A stretch of DNA of 64,000 nt from Reyranella sp. (GCF_030651995.1 NZ_JAUSBN010000035.1:124001-188000), one strand, 5' to 3'. Positions 51,539-62,944 are shown, counted from the first letter of the stretch. Notes: generated from the letters alone by a model not told the origin. Numbers and translations: made by a program.

Positions 51539-52396
51539 CTACTCCGCTGCCTTGCGCGACGGTTGGTGGCGCATGACCCATTCGCCCATCGCCTGTTCCA
51601 TCGTCATGAACACCGCACCGCCTTCGATCAGGCGCTGGATCAGCCGTTCCAGCATCATCATGCGGTGTCCACGGCCGATGACGTGCGGGTGGAAGGTGTA
51701 GGTGAGGATGCCGAAGTCGGGCTGGACGCGGGTCATGTAGGTGAAGTCGTCGACGAAGTTGTCGAGGACGTTCGTGGCGTTCATCAGCCCCTGCTGAACC
51801 GACCCGTTGGGCAGGCGCATGTATTCGAAGTGCGGGAAGTCGTCGAGCGACCAGCTGATCGGCATCTCCAGCAGCGGCGTCTCGCGGCCGCGCACGAACG
51901 GCTTCAGCAGCTCGGCGACGTCGCCCTGGCGGGCGAAGTAGCAGTCGTAGTCGTGGCCCATCATCGAGCTGTCGTACTGGATGCCGTGCTTCAGCAGCAG
52001 CTCGATCGAGTGGGGCGAGAGATCCCAGGCGGGCGAACGGTAGCCGCGCGCCAGCCGGCCGCTGATGCGCTTGATCGATTCGTTGCCGCGGACGATCTCC
52101 TCCTCTTCCTCCTCGCGCGAGAGGGTGACGGGCAGACGGTGCGTCCAGCCGTGATGGGCGAGCTCGTGGCCCGCCTCGACATAGGGCGCCACGGCCTGCG
52201 GCGTGCTGTCGATCGTGTGGCCGGGCGTGAAGAAGGTCCCCTTGATGCCATAGCGCTCCAGCAGGGCGACCAGCCGCGGAATGACGACGATGTCGTACTC
52301 GCCGCGCGAGATCGCCGTCGGCGAGGTCATGCCGCGGGCGATGAAGCCCGAGAGATGGTCATGGTCGAAGGTGAGGCAGACGATGTGGCGCGGCAT
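51539..52396 (-). CDS. Polysaccharide deacetylase (NodB-domain, carbohydrate esterase 4) family protein
   Basis: 285 residues, cytoplasmic (no signal peptide). Motif 1 CLTFDHDH supplies Asp. GHELAHHGWTH is the His-x3-His metal motif. YRSPAWDLSPHSIELLLKHGIQYDSS is motif 3. Soluble relatives without a signal, such as PuuE allantoinase-like proteins or peptidoglycan deacetylase PgdA-like enzymes of Helicobacter, act on non-polysaccharide amides as well. So the substrate is open. It is convergent with the seven-gene operon across repeat B, and divergent from the sirtuin gene. Confidence 0.88.
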   Translation of the reverse strand: MPRHIVCLTFDHDHLSGFIARGMTSPTAISRGEYDIVVIPRLVALLERYGIKGTFFTPGHTIDSTPQAVAPYVEAGHELAHHGWTHRLPVTLSREEEEEEIVRGNESIKRISGRLARGYRSPAWDLSPHSIELLLKHGIQYDSSMMGHDYDCYFARQGDVAELLKPFVRGRETPLLEMPISWSLDDFPHFEYMRLPNGSVQQGLMNATNVLDNFVDDFTYMTRVQPDFGILTYTFHPHVIGRGHRMMMLERLIQRLIEGGAVFMTMEQAMGEWVMRHQPSRKAAE

Positions 52397-52503
52397 GGCG
52401 GCGGCTCCGGCGAGAGTTCCCTGAGGGTTTCGGGTCAGCTTAGGCCGGATTGTCGTGCGCGCCCATCGCCGGATGCTATCCTGACGGCCCAGGGAGGAGA
52501 CTG

Positions 52504-53250
52504 ATGGATGAAGCCGAACGCCTGCGCGAGATGGTCGATGCGGCCCAGCGGATCGTGGCCTTCACGGGGGCGGGGATCTCGACCGAGTCCGGCATCCCGG
52601 ATTTCCGGTCGCCCGGCGGGATCTGGACCCGCTACAAGCCGATCTACTTCGACGACTTCATGGCCTCCGAGGAGATGCGGCGCGAGTCCTGGCATCGCAA
52701 GTTCGCCACCGACGAGACCATGCTGAAGGCCGAGCCGAATGCCGGCCATCGCGCGCTCGCCAAGCTGGTCGAGCAGGGGCGCATGAGCGCCATCATCACC
52801 CAGAACGTCGACGGGCTCCATCAACGCTCGGGCGTCCCGGATTCGAAGTTCATCGAGCTGCACGGCAACACGACCTACGCCACCTGCCTGGACTGCGGAC
52901 ACCGTCACGAGCTTGCCCCGATCCGGAGGGCCTTCCTCGAAGGGGGTACGCTGCCGATGTGTGAAAAATGCGAAGGCATCGTGAAGACGGCGACGATCTC
53001 CTTCGGTCAGGCGATGCCCGAAGTGCCGATGTTGCGCGCCCAGGAGGAGACGCTGGCCTGCGACCTGTTCATCGTCCTGGGCAGCTCGCTGGTCGTCTAT
53101 CCCGCGGCCGGATTTCCGCAGCTTGCCCGCCGCAATGGTGCCAGCTTCGTGATCGTCAATCGCGAGCCCACTGATCAGGACGCCGATGCCGATCTGGTCA
53201 TTCACAAGGAGATCGGGCCGACATTGAGCCGCGCCATCGGTGTGAACTGA
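52504..53250 (+). CDS. Sir2-family NAD-dependent protein deacylase
   Basis: 248 residues. GAGISTESGIPDFRSPGGIW is the NAD-binding signature. TQNVDGLHQRSG and ELHGNTTYATC contain the catalytic His. Zinc is held by CLDCG and CEKCEG. IVLGSSLVVYPAAGFPQLA closes the Rossmann part. Sirtuins remove acyl groups from lysines, often on acyl-CoA synthetases, so a link to the many CoA-dependent pathways nearby is plausible but unproven. GGGAGGAGACTG before ATG 52504 decides the start over an upstream frame to 52450. Confidence 0.94.
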   Translation: MDEAERLREMVDAAQRIVAFTGAGISTESGIPDFRSPGGIWTRYKPIYFDDFMASEEMRRESWHRKFATDETMLKAEPNAGHRALAKLVEQGRMSAIITQNVDGLHQRSGVPDSKFIELHGNTTYATCLDCGHRHELAPIRRAFLEGGTLPMCEKCEGIVKTATISFGQAMPEVPMLRAQEETLACDLFIVLGSSLVVYPAAGFPQLARRNGASFVIVNREPTDQDADADLVIHKEIGPTLSRAIGVN

Positions 53251-53312
53251 ACGGCGGTCGTTGCGGCGCAACGTCGGACGCGATTTAATCGCCGAAGAGC
53301 AAGGAGACTCCA

Positions 53313-55077
<1,765 letters not shown>

Positions 55078-55079
55078 CG

Positions 55080-55742
55080 ATGGACAGGCCGGGGGACAGG
55101 CCAGGGGACGGGGCTGTGGATATGGCGGCCATCGCCGCGCGCGCGCCTGTCATTCCGGTCCTGACCATCGAGAGGCTCGAGACGGCCGTTCCGCTCGCCC
55201 GGGCCCTCGTGAGGGGCGGCCTCCCGGTGCTCGAGATCACATTGCGCACGGCGGCGGCGCTCGAGGCCATTCGGGCGGTTGCCGCCGAGGTGCCCGAGGC
55301 ACTCGTCGGCGCAGGGACCGTGCTCGATCCGGCCCAACTCGACCAAGTACAGCGTGCGGGTGCGTGCTTTGCCGTCAGCCCAGGGTGCACCGAGGCGCTC
55401 GCCAGGGCCGCACGGTCATCCGGCATGCCGTTCCTGCCAGGCGTCCAGACGGTCTCCGAGGCGATGGCGCTCGGGGGGCTTGGCTTCGAGATTCTCAAGT
55501 TCTTTCCGGCCGATGCGGCGGGCGGTTTGACATGGATCAAGGCGGTCGGGGCGCCGCTGTCGGGTGTTCGATTCTGCCCCACCGGCGGGATCACGGCAGA
55601 GACGGCGCCGGCTTATCTGGCGCTGCCGAATGTGGCCTGTGTTGGCGGCTCCTGGGTCGCCCCGCGTGTCGCCGTGGCAACAGGTGACTGGCAAAGTGTC
55701 GAAAGGCTGGCCGCCACGGCCTCGGCCCTCAAACGCCGCTAG
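55080..55742 (+). CDS. eda: 2-dehydro-3-deoxy-phosphogluconate (KDPG) aldolase family protein
   Basis: 220 residues, class I aldolase barrel. APVIPVLTIERLETAVPLARALVRGGLPVLEITLRTAAALEAI has the catalytic Glu (EITLRT). GAGTVLDPAQ, PGVQTVSEAM and FEILKFFPADAAGG contain the substrate and Schiff-base Lys. PTGGIT closes the phosphate site. It splits KDPG to pyruvate and glyceraldehyde 3-phosphate. The start is uncertain: ATG 55080 right after the SDR stop, or ATG 55122; the first 14 residues (MDRPGDRPGDGAVD) are not conserved. KDG kinase and dehydratase genes lie 2-3 kb on. Confidence 0.92.
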   Translation: MDRPGDRPGDGAVDMAAIAARAPVIPVLTIERLETAVPLARALVRGGLPVLEITLRTAAALEAIRAVAAEVPEALVGAGTVLDPAQLDQVQRAGACFAVSPGCTEALARAARSSGMPFLPGVQTVSEAMALGGLGFEILKFFPADAAGGLTWIKAVGAPLSGVRFCPTGGITAETAPAYLALPNVACVGGSWVAPRVAVATGDWQSVERLAATASALKRR

Positions 55743-55797
55743 CGGAACCTCGGGAAAGGTGCTTCAAGCAAGGCTTCAAGGAGCACCGGCTACCCAA

Positions 55798-56811
55798 ATG
55801 AATAGGTTGTCGATCGCGGCGCTGGCGTTTTCGCTTGTGGTGGGCGGGGCAGCACGAGCCGATTCCGTCATCATCCTCAATTCCGACGAAGCGTCCTACA
55901 GCATTCTGAGCCGTAGTACGCGCACCGAGGTGGTCCGCCTGCCGGTGGGGCGGGAACCCCATCACCTCGTGCTGTCGCCCGACGGCAAGGATGTGCTCAT
56001 CGGATCGACGGCGACCAACGAACTCCTCGTTCTCGACTTCAAGACCGGCGAACGCAAGCGGGTCGTGAAGGACATCCTCGATCCCTACCATCTGGCCTTC
56101 AGCCCCGACGGCAAGTGGTTCGTCACGGCGGCCTACCGGCTCGACCATGTCGACATCTATCATGCCGACGGATTCCGTCTCGCCGGCCGCATCTTCATCG
56201 ACGGGCTGCCGAGCCACATGGCCTTCGATGCCGAGTCCAAGACGGTCTTCGTCACCCTGCAGCAGAGCGGGCGGGTCGCCGCCTTCGATCTGGCGACGCA
56301 GACGGTCAAGTGGAACATGCCGGTCGGCAATGCGCCGGCGGGTATCGTGATGCTGCCGGACGACAAGCGCCTGCTGGTCGCGCTGACCGGCGAGGACCGG
56401 ATCGTGACGGTCGATCCGAAGGACGGTTCGGTGCAGGGCACCCTCCAGACGGGCAAGGGGGCGCACAATTTCTGGCCGAAAGGCGATGGCCGTCATTACT
56501 TCCTCAGCAATCGCGTCGAGGGCACGGTCTCCCTGATCGACACCAGGGACGAACCCAAGGTCGTCGCCAGTGTCCGCGTTCCGGGCGGGCCCGACTGCAT
56601 GGACATCACGCCCGACGGACGGGAGCTTTGGGTGACGCAGCGTTTCCTGCGCCGTGTTGCCATCGTCGACATCGATACGATGAAGGTCGTCGGAGGCGTC
56701 CCGGTGGGCAAGTCCCCGCATGGCGTCTTCATGATGAAGTCCACGGCGACCGTCACCGCCGGCACCGGCATGCCGGTGCGCGCGGCGTCGACGGCGAGCG
56801 ACCGCAAGTAG
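55798..56811 (+). CDS. Exported YVTN-type beta-propeller protein
   Basis: 337 residues with a signal peptide (MNRLSIAALAFSLVVGGAARA). At least six blades follow, each with an element like PHHLVLSPDGKDVLIGST, YHLAFSPDGKWFVTAAY, SHMAFDAESKTVFVTLQ, AGIVMLPDDKRLLVALT, DCMDITPDGRELWVTQ. The pattern is that of YVTN/lactonase-like seven-bladed propellers, often periplasmic and associated with cytochromes or quinoproteins. No catalytic set is recognised. AAGGAGC lies about 14 bases before ATG 55798, a long spacing. A fatty-acid-hydroxylase-type gene follows after 7 bases. Confidence 0.85.
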   Translation: MNRLSIAALAFSLVVGGAARADSVIILNSDEASYSILSRSTRTEVVRLPVGREPHHLVLSPDGKDVLIGSTATNELLVLDFKTGERKRVVKDILDPYHLAFSPDGKWFVTAAYRLDHVDIYHADGFRLAGRIFIDGLPSHMAFDAESKTVFVTLQQSGRVAAFDLATQTVKWNMPVGNAPAGIVMLPDDKRLLVALTGEDRIVTVDPKDGSVQGTLQTGKGAHNFWPKGDGRHYFLSNRVEGTVSLIDTRDEPKVVASVRVPGGPDCMDITPDGRELWVTQRFLRRVAIVDIDTMKVVGGVPVGKSPHGVFMMKSTATVTAGTGMPVRAASTASDRK

Positions 56812-56818
56812 GCGCGCG

Positions 56819-57796
56819 ATGCGCGACCTGCTCGATATCTGGGTCGGCGCCCAGGCTTGGCTGTTCGAGACCCTGGTCAGCCCCGTCCTGTTCCATTTCG
56901 GGCTGATGGCCTGGTACGAGCCGGGCTACAGCGCCGTCGAATTCGTCATGCTGGGCGTCGTCCAGATCGCGGTGATCGCGATCGGCATGCGCTACTTCGA
57001 GCGCCGCTGGCCGCTCGAGAAGGCGGGCAGGGACGACGGGCTGATCATGGTCGACCGCGTCTATACCTTGCTGAACAAGCTCGGGGTGATCCCGCTCGCC
57101 ATCTTCATCCTGACCTATCCGCTGGTGCAGGAGATCGAGCTGGCGGTGCGAAGCTGGGGATACGCGCCGCCGCGGCTGGAGCGACTGCTTCCGTGGATCG
57201 GCGACAATGCGCTCGCCTCGTTCCTCGTCTACTTCGTGCTCTACGACTTCGCCGCCTACTGGCTGCATCGGGGACAGCATGCCTTCGGATGGTGGTGGGC
57301 GCTGCACAGCCTGCATCACAGCCAGCGCCGCATGACGGTGTGGACGGACGACCGCAATCACGTGATCGACGACCTGATCGTCACCCTGGCGCTGGTCCTG
57401 TTCTCCCAGTTCGTCGGCGTCCAGCCCGGCGAGTATGTCGTCATCCTGATGGTTGGACGGCTGATCGAGAGCTGGTCGCACGCGAACGTCGACATGTCCT
57501 TCGGCTGGCTGGGCGAGCGGCTGTTGGTCGGCCCGCGCTTCCATCGCCTGCATCACGCGCTTTCGACGCCAGCCGAACGCCATATCCAGGACCATAACTT
57601 CGCGCCGGTTTTCCCGATCTGGGACATCCTCTTCGGCACGGCAATCTACGACGGCAAGACCCGACCGACCGGCGTCGACGATGCCGTCGCGGATGCCGAC
57701 AATGGACGCGGCTGGATCGTCCAGCAGGCGACCGTGTTCGGCCGCTTCGCGCGGGCCGTGATGCCGAGACTCAGGCGTCGCGCTCCAGCACGCTGA
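56819..57796 (+). CDS. Sterol desaturase / fatty-acid hydroxylase family membrane protein
   Basis: 325 residues with about five membrane segments. The di-iron histidine boxes are HRGQH, HSLHH and HRLHH. They are spread as in the fatty-acid hydroxylase superfamily (ERG3, carotene hydroxylase and alkylglycerol monooxygenase relatives). ALHSLHHSQRRMTVWTDDRNHVIDDL is typical of the bacterial branch. It starts 7 bases after the propeller gene and so is probably co-expressed. Its 3' end overlaps the convergent KDG kinase gene by 26 bases. The lipid substrate is unknown. Confidence 0.9.
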   Translation: MRDLLDIWVGAQAWLFETLVSPVLFHFGLMAWYEPGYSAVEFVMLGVVQIAVIAIGMRYFERRWPLEKAGRDDGLIMVDRVYTLLNKLGVIPLAIFILTYPLVQEIELAVRSWGYAPPRLERLLPWIGDNALASFLVYFVLYDFAAYWLHRGQHAFGWWWALHSLHHSQRRMTVWTDDRNHVIDDLIVTLALVLFSQFVGVQPGEYVVILMVGRLIESWSHANVDMSFGWLGERLLVGPRFHRLHHALSTPAERHIQDHNFAPVFPIWDILFGTAIYDGKTRPTGVDDAVADADNGRGWIVQQATVFGRFARAVMPRLRRRAPAR

Positions 57797-58703
57797 GAAC
57801 GTCCGCCGCGCGCGGCATGGGAGTCACGGCGCCGTAGCCGGTGGTCGAGAGCGCCGCCGCCACGTTGGCATAGCGCGCCGCCGTTTCCGGGGCGTCGCCG
57901 GCCAGCAGGCGGGTCAGGAACGCGCCGTCGAAGGTATCGCCGGCGCCCGTCGCGTCGACGGCCTCGATCTCGTGCGGGGCGATGCGGGTCTGGCGTTCGC
58001 GCGTCGCGATCAAAGATCCTTCGGCTCCCATCTTGAGGGCTACCAGAGGCACGCCGAGCCCGAGATAGTAGGTGGCGATCGCTTCGGGCTCCGTCAGCCC
58101 GGTGAGCTGACGGGAATCGTCGAGGCTGGGCAGGGCGATGTCGCAGCGCGCGATGGTGGCGTCGATGACCTCGCGCGCCACGTCGAGTTCCCAGAGCCGC
58201 AGGCGCAGATTGGTGTCGTAGGAGACCTTCACGCCGGCCTTGTGGGCGGCGTCGATGGCTGCGTCGCAGGTCTCGCGGGCACTGTCGCTGATCGCCTGGC
58301 CGATCGCCGAGAGGTGGAAGACCCTTGCGCTCGCGATGTAGTCCGCGGCGAGCGTCTTGGGCGTCATCAGGGAAGCCGCGGAGTTCTTGCGCAGATAGTC
58401 GAACTTGTGGCCCGCGGCGGAGTGGGTGACGAAGCTGACGCCGGTCGGTGCCATGGGATGCCGCGTGACCCTCGACGCATCGACGCCCTCGCTCTTCCAG
58501 AGGTCGAGGAAGGCATCGCCCATCCAGTCCTGGCCCACGCTCGTGAGGTAGCCGGTCGAGGCGCCCTGACGGGCCGCTGCGATGGCCACGTTCTGGGAAT
58601 CGCCGCCGAAGCCCTGTAGCCATGTGCGACCGTCGCCGCCCCTGGGCCGGTTGAATTCGATCAGGGGTTCGCCGAGGCAGACGATGTCGGGAGAACTTGT
58701 CAT
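57771..58703 (-). CDS. kdgK: PfkB-family sugar kinase, probable 2-dehydro-3-deoxygluconate kinase
   Basis: 310 residues, ribokinase fold. IVCLGEPLIEFNRP at the N-terminus and FGGDSQNVAIAAARQGASTGYLTSVGQDWMGDAFL bind the sugar. The anion hole and catalytic Asp are in DATGAGDTFDGAFLTRLL. The opening GEPL(I/M)xF is typical of KDG kinases. I start at ATG 58703 (MTSSPDIVCLGEPL); the frame to 58871 runs into the divergent dehydratase promoter. It converts KDG to KDPG, the substrate of the aldolase at 55080-55742. Overlaps the convergent hydroxylase gene by 26 bases. Confidence 0.87.
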   Translation of the reverse strand: MTSSPDIVCLGEPLIEFNRPRGGDGRTWLQGFGGDSQNVAIAAARQGASTGYLTSVGQDWMGDAFLDLWKSEGVDASRVTRHPMAPTGVSFVTHSAAGHKFDYLRKNSAASLMTPKTLAADYIASARVFHLSAIGQAISDSARETCDAAIDAAHKAGVKVSYDTNLRLRLWELDVAREVIDATIARCDIALPSLDDSRQLTGLTEPEAIATYYLGLGVPLVALKMGAEGSLIATRERQTRIAPHEIEAVDATGAGDTFDGAFLTRLLAGDAPETAARYANVAAALSTTGYGAVTPMPRAADVLSVLERDA

Positions 58704-58803
58704 GCAGTGAGAATTGTCACGAGCCCGCCCGGACCTCAAGCGATGCGCTGGACTTCCCCCATGCCTTCTCTCAGGGTTGAGCCAACAAATCTGGAGGGAA
58801 CGG

Positions 58804-60603
58804 ATGGCGAGCAGGAAGAACGGGAAGGGGACCGGGCGTCCCTTGCGCAGCCGCGAATGGTTCGACGCCAAGGGCGACCCGACGATGGCCGCCCTCTACC
58901 TCGAGCGCTACATGAACTTCGGCCTGACTCTGGCCGAGCTGAGGAGCGGCCGGCCGATCATCGGCATCGCCCAGACCGGCAGCGACCTGTCGCCCTGCAA
59001 CCGCCATCACCTCGACCTCGCAACCCGCGTTCGCGACGGCATCCGCGACGCCGGCGGCATACCGATCGAGTTCCCGGTCCATCCGATCCAGGAAACCGGC
59101 AAGCGTCCGACAGCGGCGCTCGATCGCAACCTGACCTATCTCAGTCTCGTCGAATGCCTGTACGGCTACTTCTTCGACGGCGTGGTACTGACGACGGGCT
59201 GCGACAAGACCACCCCTGCGATGATCATGGGGGCGGCCACCGTCGACATTCCCGCGATCGTCCTCTCGGGCGGGCCGATGCTGGACGGGCATTTCGCCGG
59301 CGGCCTCGCGGGCTCGGGTACCATCGTGTGGTACGCGCGGCAGGAGCTGGCGGCGGGCCGCATCGATATGGAAAAGTTCATCGAGATGGTGGCGTCGAGC
59401 GCGCCCAGCGTCGGCCACTGCAACACGATGGGAACGGCGCTCTCCATGAACAGCATGGCCGAGGCGCTCGGCATGTCGCTGCCCGGCTGTGCAGCCATTC
59501 CCGGTCCCTACAAGGAACGGGGCCAGATGGCCTACGAGACCGGCAGGCGAATCGTCGACATGGTGTGGGAGGACCTGAAGCCCTCCGACATCCTCACGCG
59601 CAAGGCCTTCGAGAATGCCATCGTGGCGGCGAGTGCGCTGGGGGCCTCGACGAACTGCCCGCCGCACGTCAACGCCATCGCACGTCATATCGGGGTGAAA
59701 CTCGAGAACAAGGACTGGGACGAGATCGGCTACGACATCCCGCTGCTGGTGAACTGCATGCCCGCCGGCAAGTATCTGGGCGAAGCCTTCCATCGCGCCG
59801 GCGGCGTGCCGACCGTGATGAAGGAGCTCCTGAACAAGAAGAAGATCCACGGCGATGCTCTGACCGTCTCGGGCAAGACCATGGCCCAGAACCTGCGCCA
59901 CGCGATTAAGGCCGATGATGAGGTGATCAAGACCTACGACAAGCCGATGCTGAACCAGGCGGGCTTCGCCGTGCTCGGCGGAAACCTGTTCGACTCGGCA
60001 ATCATGAAGACTTCGGTAATCTCGCCGGAGTTCCGCGAGAAGTATCTGGAACGTAAGGACGACCGAGACGCCTTCGAAGGCACGGCCATCGTCTTCGAGG
60101 GGCCGGAGGACTATCACCACCGGATCAACGATCCCGAACTGCCGATCGACGAGAACAGCATCCTGGTGATCCGCAATGCAGGCCCGGTCGGCTATCCCGG
60201 CGCCGCCGAGGTGGTGAACATGCTGCCGCCGGACCGGCTGGTGAAGGGCGGCGTGCTATTGCTGCCCTGCATCGGCGACGGCCGTCAGAGCGGCACCTCG
60301 GCCAGTCCGTCGATCCTGAATGCCTCGCCGGAAGCAGCCGTAGGCGGCGGCCTCGCGCTGCTCAAGACCGGCGACAGGGTCCGGGTCGATATCGGCAGGC
60401 GCACCGCCAACATCATGATCACGGCGAAGGAGCTGGCGAGGCGCCAGAAGGCCTGGAAGCCCGACGTGATCCCCAGCCAGACGCCTTGGCAGGAGCTTCA
60501 GCGCAAGTTCGTCGGCCAGTTGGCCAGCGGTGCCTGCCTCGACTTCGCTGTGAACTACCAGAAGATCGCCAAGACCAAGGGAGTGCCCAGGCACTCGCAC
60601 TGA
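58804..60603 (+). CDS. IlvD/Edd-family dehydratase, probable sugar-acid dehydratase
   Basis: 599 residues, Fe-S dehydratase. [48 protein letters not shown] and [27 protein letters not shown] provide the cluster cysteines and substrate residues. The C-terminal domain has [21 protein letters not shown]. Sequence features fit the pentonate/hexonate dehydratase branch (arabinonate, xylonate or gluconate) better than biosynthetic IlvD. GGAGGG is 6 bases before ATG 58804. It is divergent from KDG kinase, so together they would turn a sugar acid to KDG and KDPG. Confidence 0.9.
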   Translation: MASRKNGKGTGRPLRSREWFDAKGDPTMAALYLERYMNFGLTLAELRSGRPIIGIAQTGSDLSPCNRHHLDLATRVRDGIRDAGGIPIEFPVHPIQETGKRPTAALDRNLTYLSLVECLYGYFFDGVVLTTGCDKTTPAMIMGAATVDIPAIVLSGGPMLDGHFAGGLAGSGTIVWYARQELAAGRIDMEKFIEMVASSAPSVGHCNTMGTALSMNSMAEALGMSLPGCAAIPGPYKERGQMAYETGRRIVDMVWEDLKPSDILTRKAFENAIVAASALGASTNCPPHVNAIARHIGVKLENKDWDEIGYDIPLLVNCMPAGKYLGEAFHRAGGVPTVMKELLNKKKIHGDALTVSGKTMAQNLRHAIKADDEVIKTYDKPMLNQAGFAVLGGNLFDSAIMKTSVISPEFREKYLERKDDRDAFEGTAIVFEGPEDYHHRINDPELPIDENSILVIRNAGPVGYPGAAEVVNMLPPDRLVKGGVLLLPCIGDGRQSGTSASPSILNASPEAAVGGGLALLKTGDRVRVDIGRRTANIMITAKELARRQKAWKPDVIPSQTPWQELQRKFVGQLASGACLDFAVNYQKIAKTKGVPRHSH

Positions 60604-60612
60604 CATCCGCGA

Positions 60613-61233
60613 TCAGCGGAAGAGGCGCTGCTCGACCGAGACGGGAAGGTCGGCCCGGCTGATGAGGATGATCGCCCAGGGCGAGGTCGGCGGGCCGACG
60701 GGGCGGGCAGCGGGCGGTGGAGGCGGGGCCAGCGAGGCGGTAGCGCCGGGCGCGGCAAAGCCCGATGCACCCGGAGGCAGGGCCGAGGGCGCGTTGACGA
60801 TGCCTCCCCCAGCGACCGGACGCGGGCCCGCGCCGCGCTGGGCCATCATCATCTCAGCCGGCATGCGCTCCTCGAAGACGACGACGATGCGATCACGCCG
60901 GCGCGCCGTCGACAGGATGTTGACGGCATAGCCTTCACCGCTGCGCCGTCCAAGGAAGATGCCGACGGCGTTCATCCGGCCGGGCTCGAACATGTCGGGG
61001 GCCGGGGAGCCGACACGGCTCCAGAGGCTTCGCCACTCGGCGATCGTCGTCGCGACCACGTGCTCGGGCTGACGTGTAGCGGCGGTCGAGCCCTGCCAAT
61101 GACGTGCATCCACGCTTTGCGCGAAGACGGCAGGGACCATCAACATGCCCGTCATGACTGTACCCAGGAACAGCATTTGCCGACGCGGCAAATGCTGCAC
61201 GAAAGGGGCGACCGGCTTGTTACTGGACTGCAC
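60613..61233 (-). CDS. PrcB-C-domain exported protein
   Basis: 206 residues from GTG 61233. A signal with twin arginine (LPRRQMLFLGTVMTGMLMVPAVFA, residues about 15-38) leads into a domain with TTIAEWRSLWSRVG, MNAVGIFLGRRSGEGYAVNIL and RIVVVFEERMP. That domain resembles the PrcB C-terminal domain of protease-complex subunits. An Ala/Pro-rich insert (about 135-185) interrupts it before the last strand (WAIILISRADLP). A perfect 12-base-pair inverted repeat lies at codons 13-21, over a possible alternative start (ATG 61176). Convergent with the dehydratase gene with 9 bases between. Confidence 0.72.
   Translation of the reverse strand: MQSSNKPVAPFVQHLPRRQMLFLGTVMTGMLMVPAVFAQSVDARHWQGSTAATRQPEHVVATTIAEWRSLWSRVGSPAPDMFEPGRMNAVGIFLGRRSGEGYAVNILSTARRRDRIVVVFEERMPAEMMMAQRGAGPRPVAGGGIVNAPSALPPGASGFAAPGATASLAPPPPPAARPVGPPTSPWAIILISRADLPVSVEQRLFR
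61171..61197. repeat. Perfect 12-bp inverted repeat inside the signal-peptide region
   Basis: CAGCATTTGCCG (61171-61182) and CGGCAAATGCTG (61186-61197) are exact complements with a three-base loop ACG. It lies within the first 21 codons of the PrcB-like gene, coding QHLPRRQML. It is A/T-richer than the surroundings. It could fold in the message or bind a dimeric protein. Confidence 0.8.
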
Positions 61234-61422
61234 GATTGGATCTCTCGGGGACCCGATGATTGCTTGTTTTTGGAAGCCTCAAAACACCATGACACTTTGG
61301 CTCAATTGAGGCCGGAGTCTCGTGGCCAGTGCCACTCTAGCACTTCCACGGTATGCTCCGTCTCAATCGTCCCGGCATGTTGCACGAAAGCCACAGGTCC
61401 GCGGGGCGCGCGCATTTTCCCG

Positions 61423-62301
61423 CTAGCTGCGCTTGGCCTTGTCTGCGGCATTGGTCGACCGGATCTGCTCCCGGATGCGCGCCCAGTCCTCCTCGCTGTA
61501 GGACATCATGTTGGAGAAGGTCCCGTTGCCCATGATGCCCATGGCCCCGTCGATCGCGATGACCTCGCCGTTGATGTACTCGACCTCTTCGCTCATCAGG
61601 AACGCCGCCATGTTGGCAAGTTCGCTGGGGCGGCCGACGCGTCCCATCGGGTTCCGCGTGTTGTAGCGCCTGTCGTCGCCTTCCTGCAGCGGGTTGAGGC
61701 GGGCCCAGGCGCCCTCCGTCGGGAAGGGACCGGGCGCGATCGCATTGAGGCGGATGCCGTGGCGTGCCCATTCGACGGCGAGGCTCTGGGTCATCACGGC
61801 GACGCCGGCCTTCGACATGGCCGAGGGTACGACGAAGGGGCTGCCGGTCCACACCCAGGTCGTGAGGATGCTCAGGACGCTGGCCTTGCGCTTTTCGGCG
61901 ATCCAGCGCTTGCCGCAGGCGTTGGTCATGTAGAACGTGCCGTGCAACACGATGTTGGCGATCGCGTCGAAGGCCCGGGGGCTCAGGTCCTTGGTCTGCG
62001 AGATGAAGTTGCCGGCCGCGTTGTTCACGAGCCCATCGAGCGGGCCGGTGGCCCAGATCTGCTCGATCATCTCCTCGACGGCCGTAGCGACGCGGATGTC
62101 GACGGTATGGAAGTCGACGCGGCGGCCGGGGTACTTCTCCATGACCTGCTTGGCGGTCTCCTCGAGGACGCCGCCGCGCCTGCCGCATATCACACAGTCT
62201 GCCCCCAGTTCGACGAACTTCTCCATCATCATGCGGCCGAGGCCGGTGCCACCGCCGGTGACGAGGAAGCGCTTGCCCTTGAACAGGTCGGTCTTGAACA
62301 T
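61423..62301 (-). CDS. SDR-family protein, 2,4-dienoyl-CoA-reductase-like
   Basis: 292 residues. VTGGGTGLGRMMMEKFVELGADCVICGRR is an NADP-type Rossmann site. NNAAGNFISQTKDLSPRAFDAIANIVLHGTFYM and SAMSKAGVAVMTQSLAVEWARHGIRLNAIAPGP follow. The usual catalytic Tyr of Tyr-x3-Lys is Met here, while Lys is kept. That is the pattern of 2,4-dienoyl-CoA reductases, which reduce dienoyl-CoA in the oxidation of unsaturated fatty acids. ATG 62301 has GGAGG about 9 bases upstream. It stands alone; the 189-base gap downstream shows nothing recognisable. Confidence 0.86.
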   Translation of the reverse strand: MFKTDLFKGKRFLVTGGGTGLGRMMMEKFVELGADCVICGRRGGVLEETAKQVMEKYPGRRVDFHTVDIRVATAVEEMIEQIWATGPLDGLVNNAAGNFISQTKDLSPRAFDAIANIVLHGTFYMTNACGKRWIAEKRKASVLSILTTWVWTGSPFVVPSAMSKAGVAVMTQSLAVEWARHGIRLNAIAPGPFPTEGAWARLNPLQEGDDRRYNTRNPMGRVGRPSELANMAAFLMSEEVEYINGEVIAIDGAMGIMGNGTFSNMMSYSEEDWARIREQIRSTNAADKAKRS

Positions 62302-62425
62302 TTGTGGGTCCTCCCGCGAACAACTGGGTGATTCGTCTAGCGTGAAGCCGCAACCCCGTACAAGGACTGTTGCTTCTTCAACAAAGCATGATTACGATTT
62401 CTGCATAACAACACGGGATCGTTGA

Positions 62426-62944
62426 ATGACGACCCATCTGGGAGAGACGAGCGGGGACGTCGGTACGATTGAGCTGCGTGGTAAAGTCAAGTGGTTCAAC
62501 GCTGTCAAAGGCTATGGGTTCTTGGCTCTGGACAGCGACAATAGCGACGCGTTCCTGCATGTGACGACACTGCGACAGGCCGGGCATGAGGATCTCAAGC
62601 CCGGTGCGACCGTAGTATGCGCAGGTGTCCGCGGCCCGAAAGGGTGGCAGGTCATGAGGGTGATCGACGTCGATCAATCGACGGTCGTTGCCACGACGGC
62701 GAAGCCTCCGCCGATTCCCGAAGGCATCGCCATGGGCGAGTACATCGCCGCACTGGTGAAATGGTACAATAACGAACGCGGCTACGGCTTCGTCACGCGC
62801 GAGACGGCCGAGGGCGACATCTTCGTGCACGCCGCAGTGCTGCGGCGGCACGGCATGGATTCGCTCGCCCCGGGACAGAAGGTGATGATCCGGATCGCCG
62901 AAGGACAGAAGGGCCTGCAGGTCGTCGAGATCCGCGGCGCGTGA
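62426..62944 (+). CDS. Dual cold-shock-domain protein
   Basis: 172 residues with two cold-shock (OB-fold) domains joined by a Pro-rich linker (AKPPPIPEGIAMGE). Domain 1, about 15-85, has GKVKWFNAVKGYGFLALD and AFLHVTTLR. Domain 2, about 105-170, has ALVKWYNNERGYGFVTRE and IFVHAAVLRRHG. These are the RNP1 and RNP2 RNA-contact motifs. Fused double-CSD proteins are common in alphaproteobacteria and act as RNA chaperones. No clear ribosome site precedes ATG 62426, and the upstream 120 bases are A/T-richer, perhaps a structured leader. Confidence 0.93.
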   Translation: MTTHLGETSGDVGTIELRGKVKWFNAVKGYGFLALDSDNSDAFLHVTTLRQAGHEDLKPGATVVCAGVRGPKGWQVMRVIDVDQSTVVATTAKPPPIPEGIAMGEYIAALVKWYNNERGYGFVTRETAEGDIFVHAAVLRRHGMDSLAPGQKVMIRIAEGQKGLQVVEIRGA

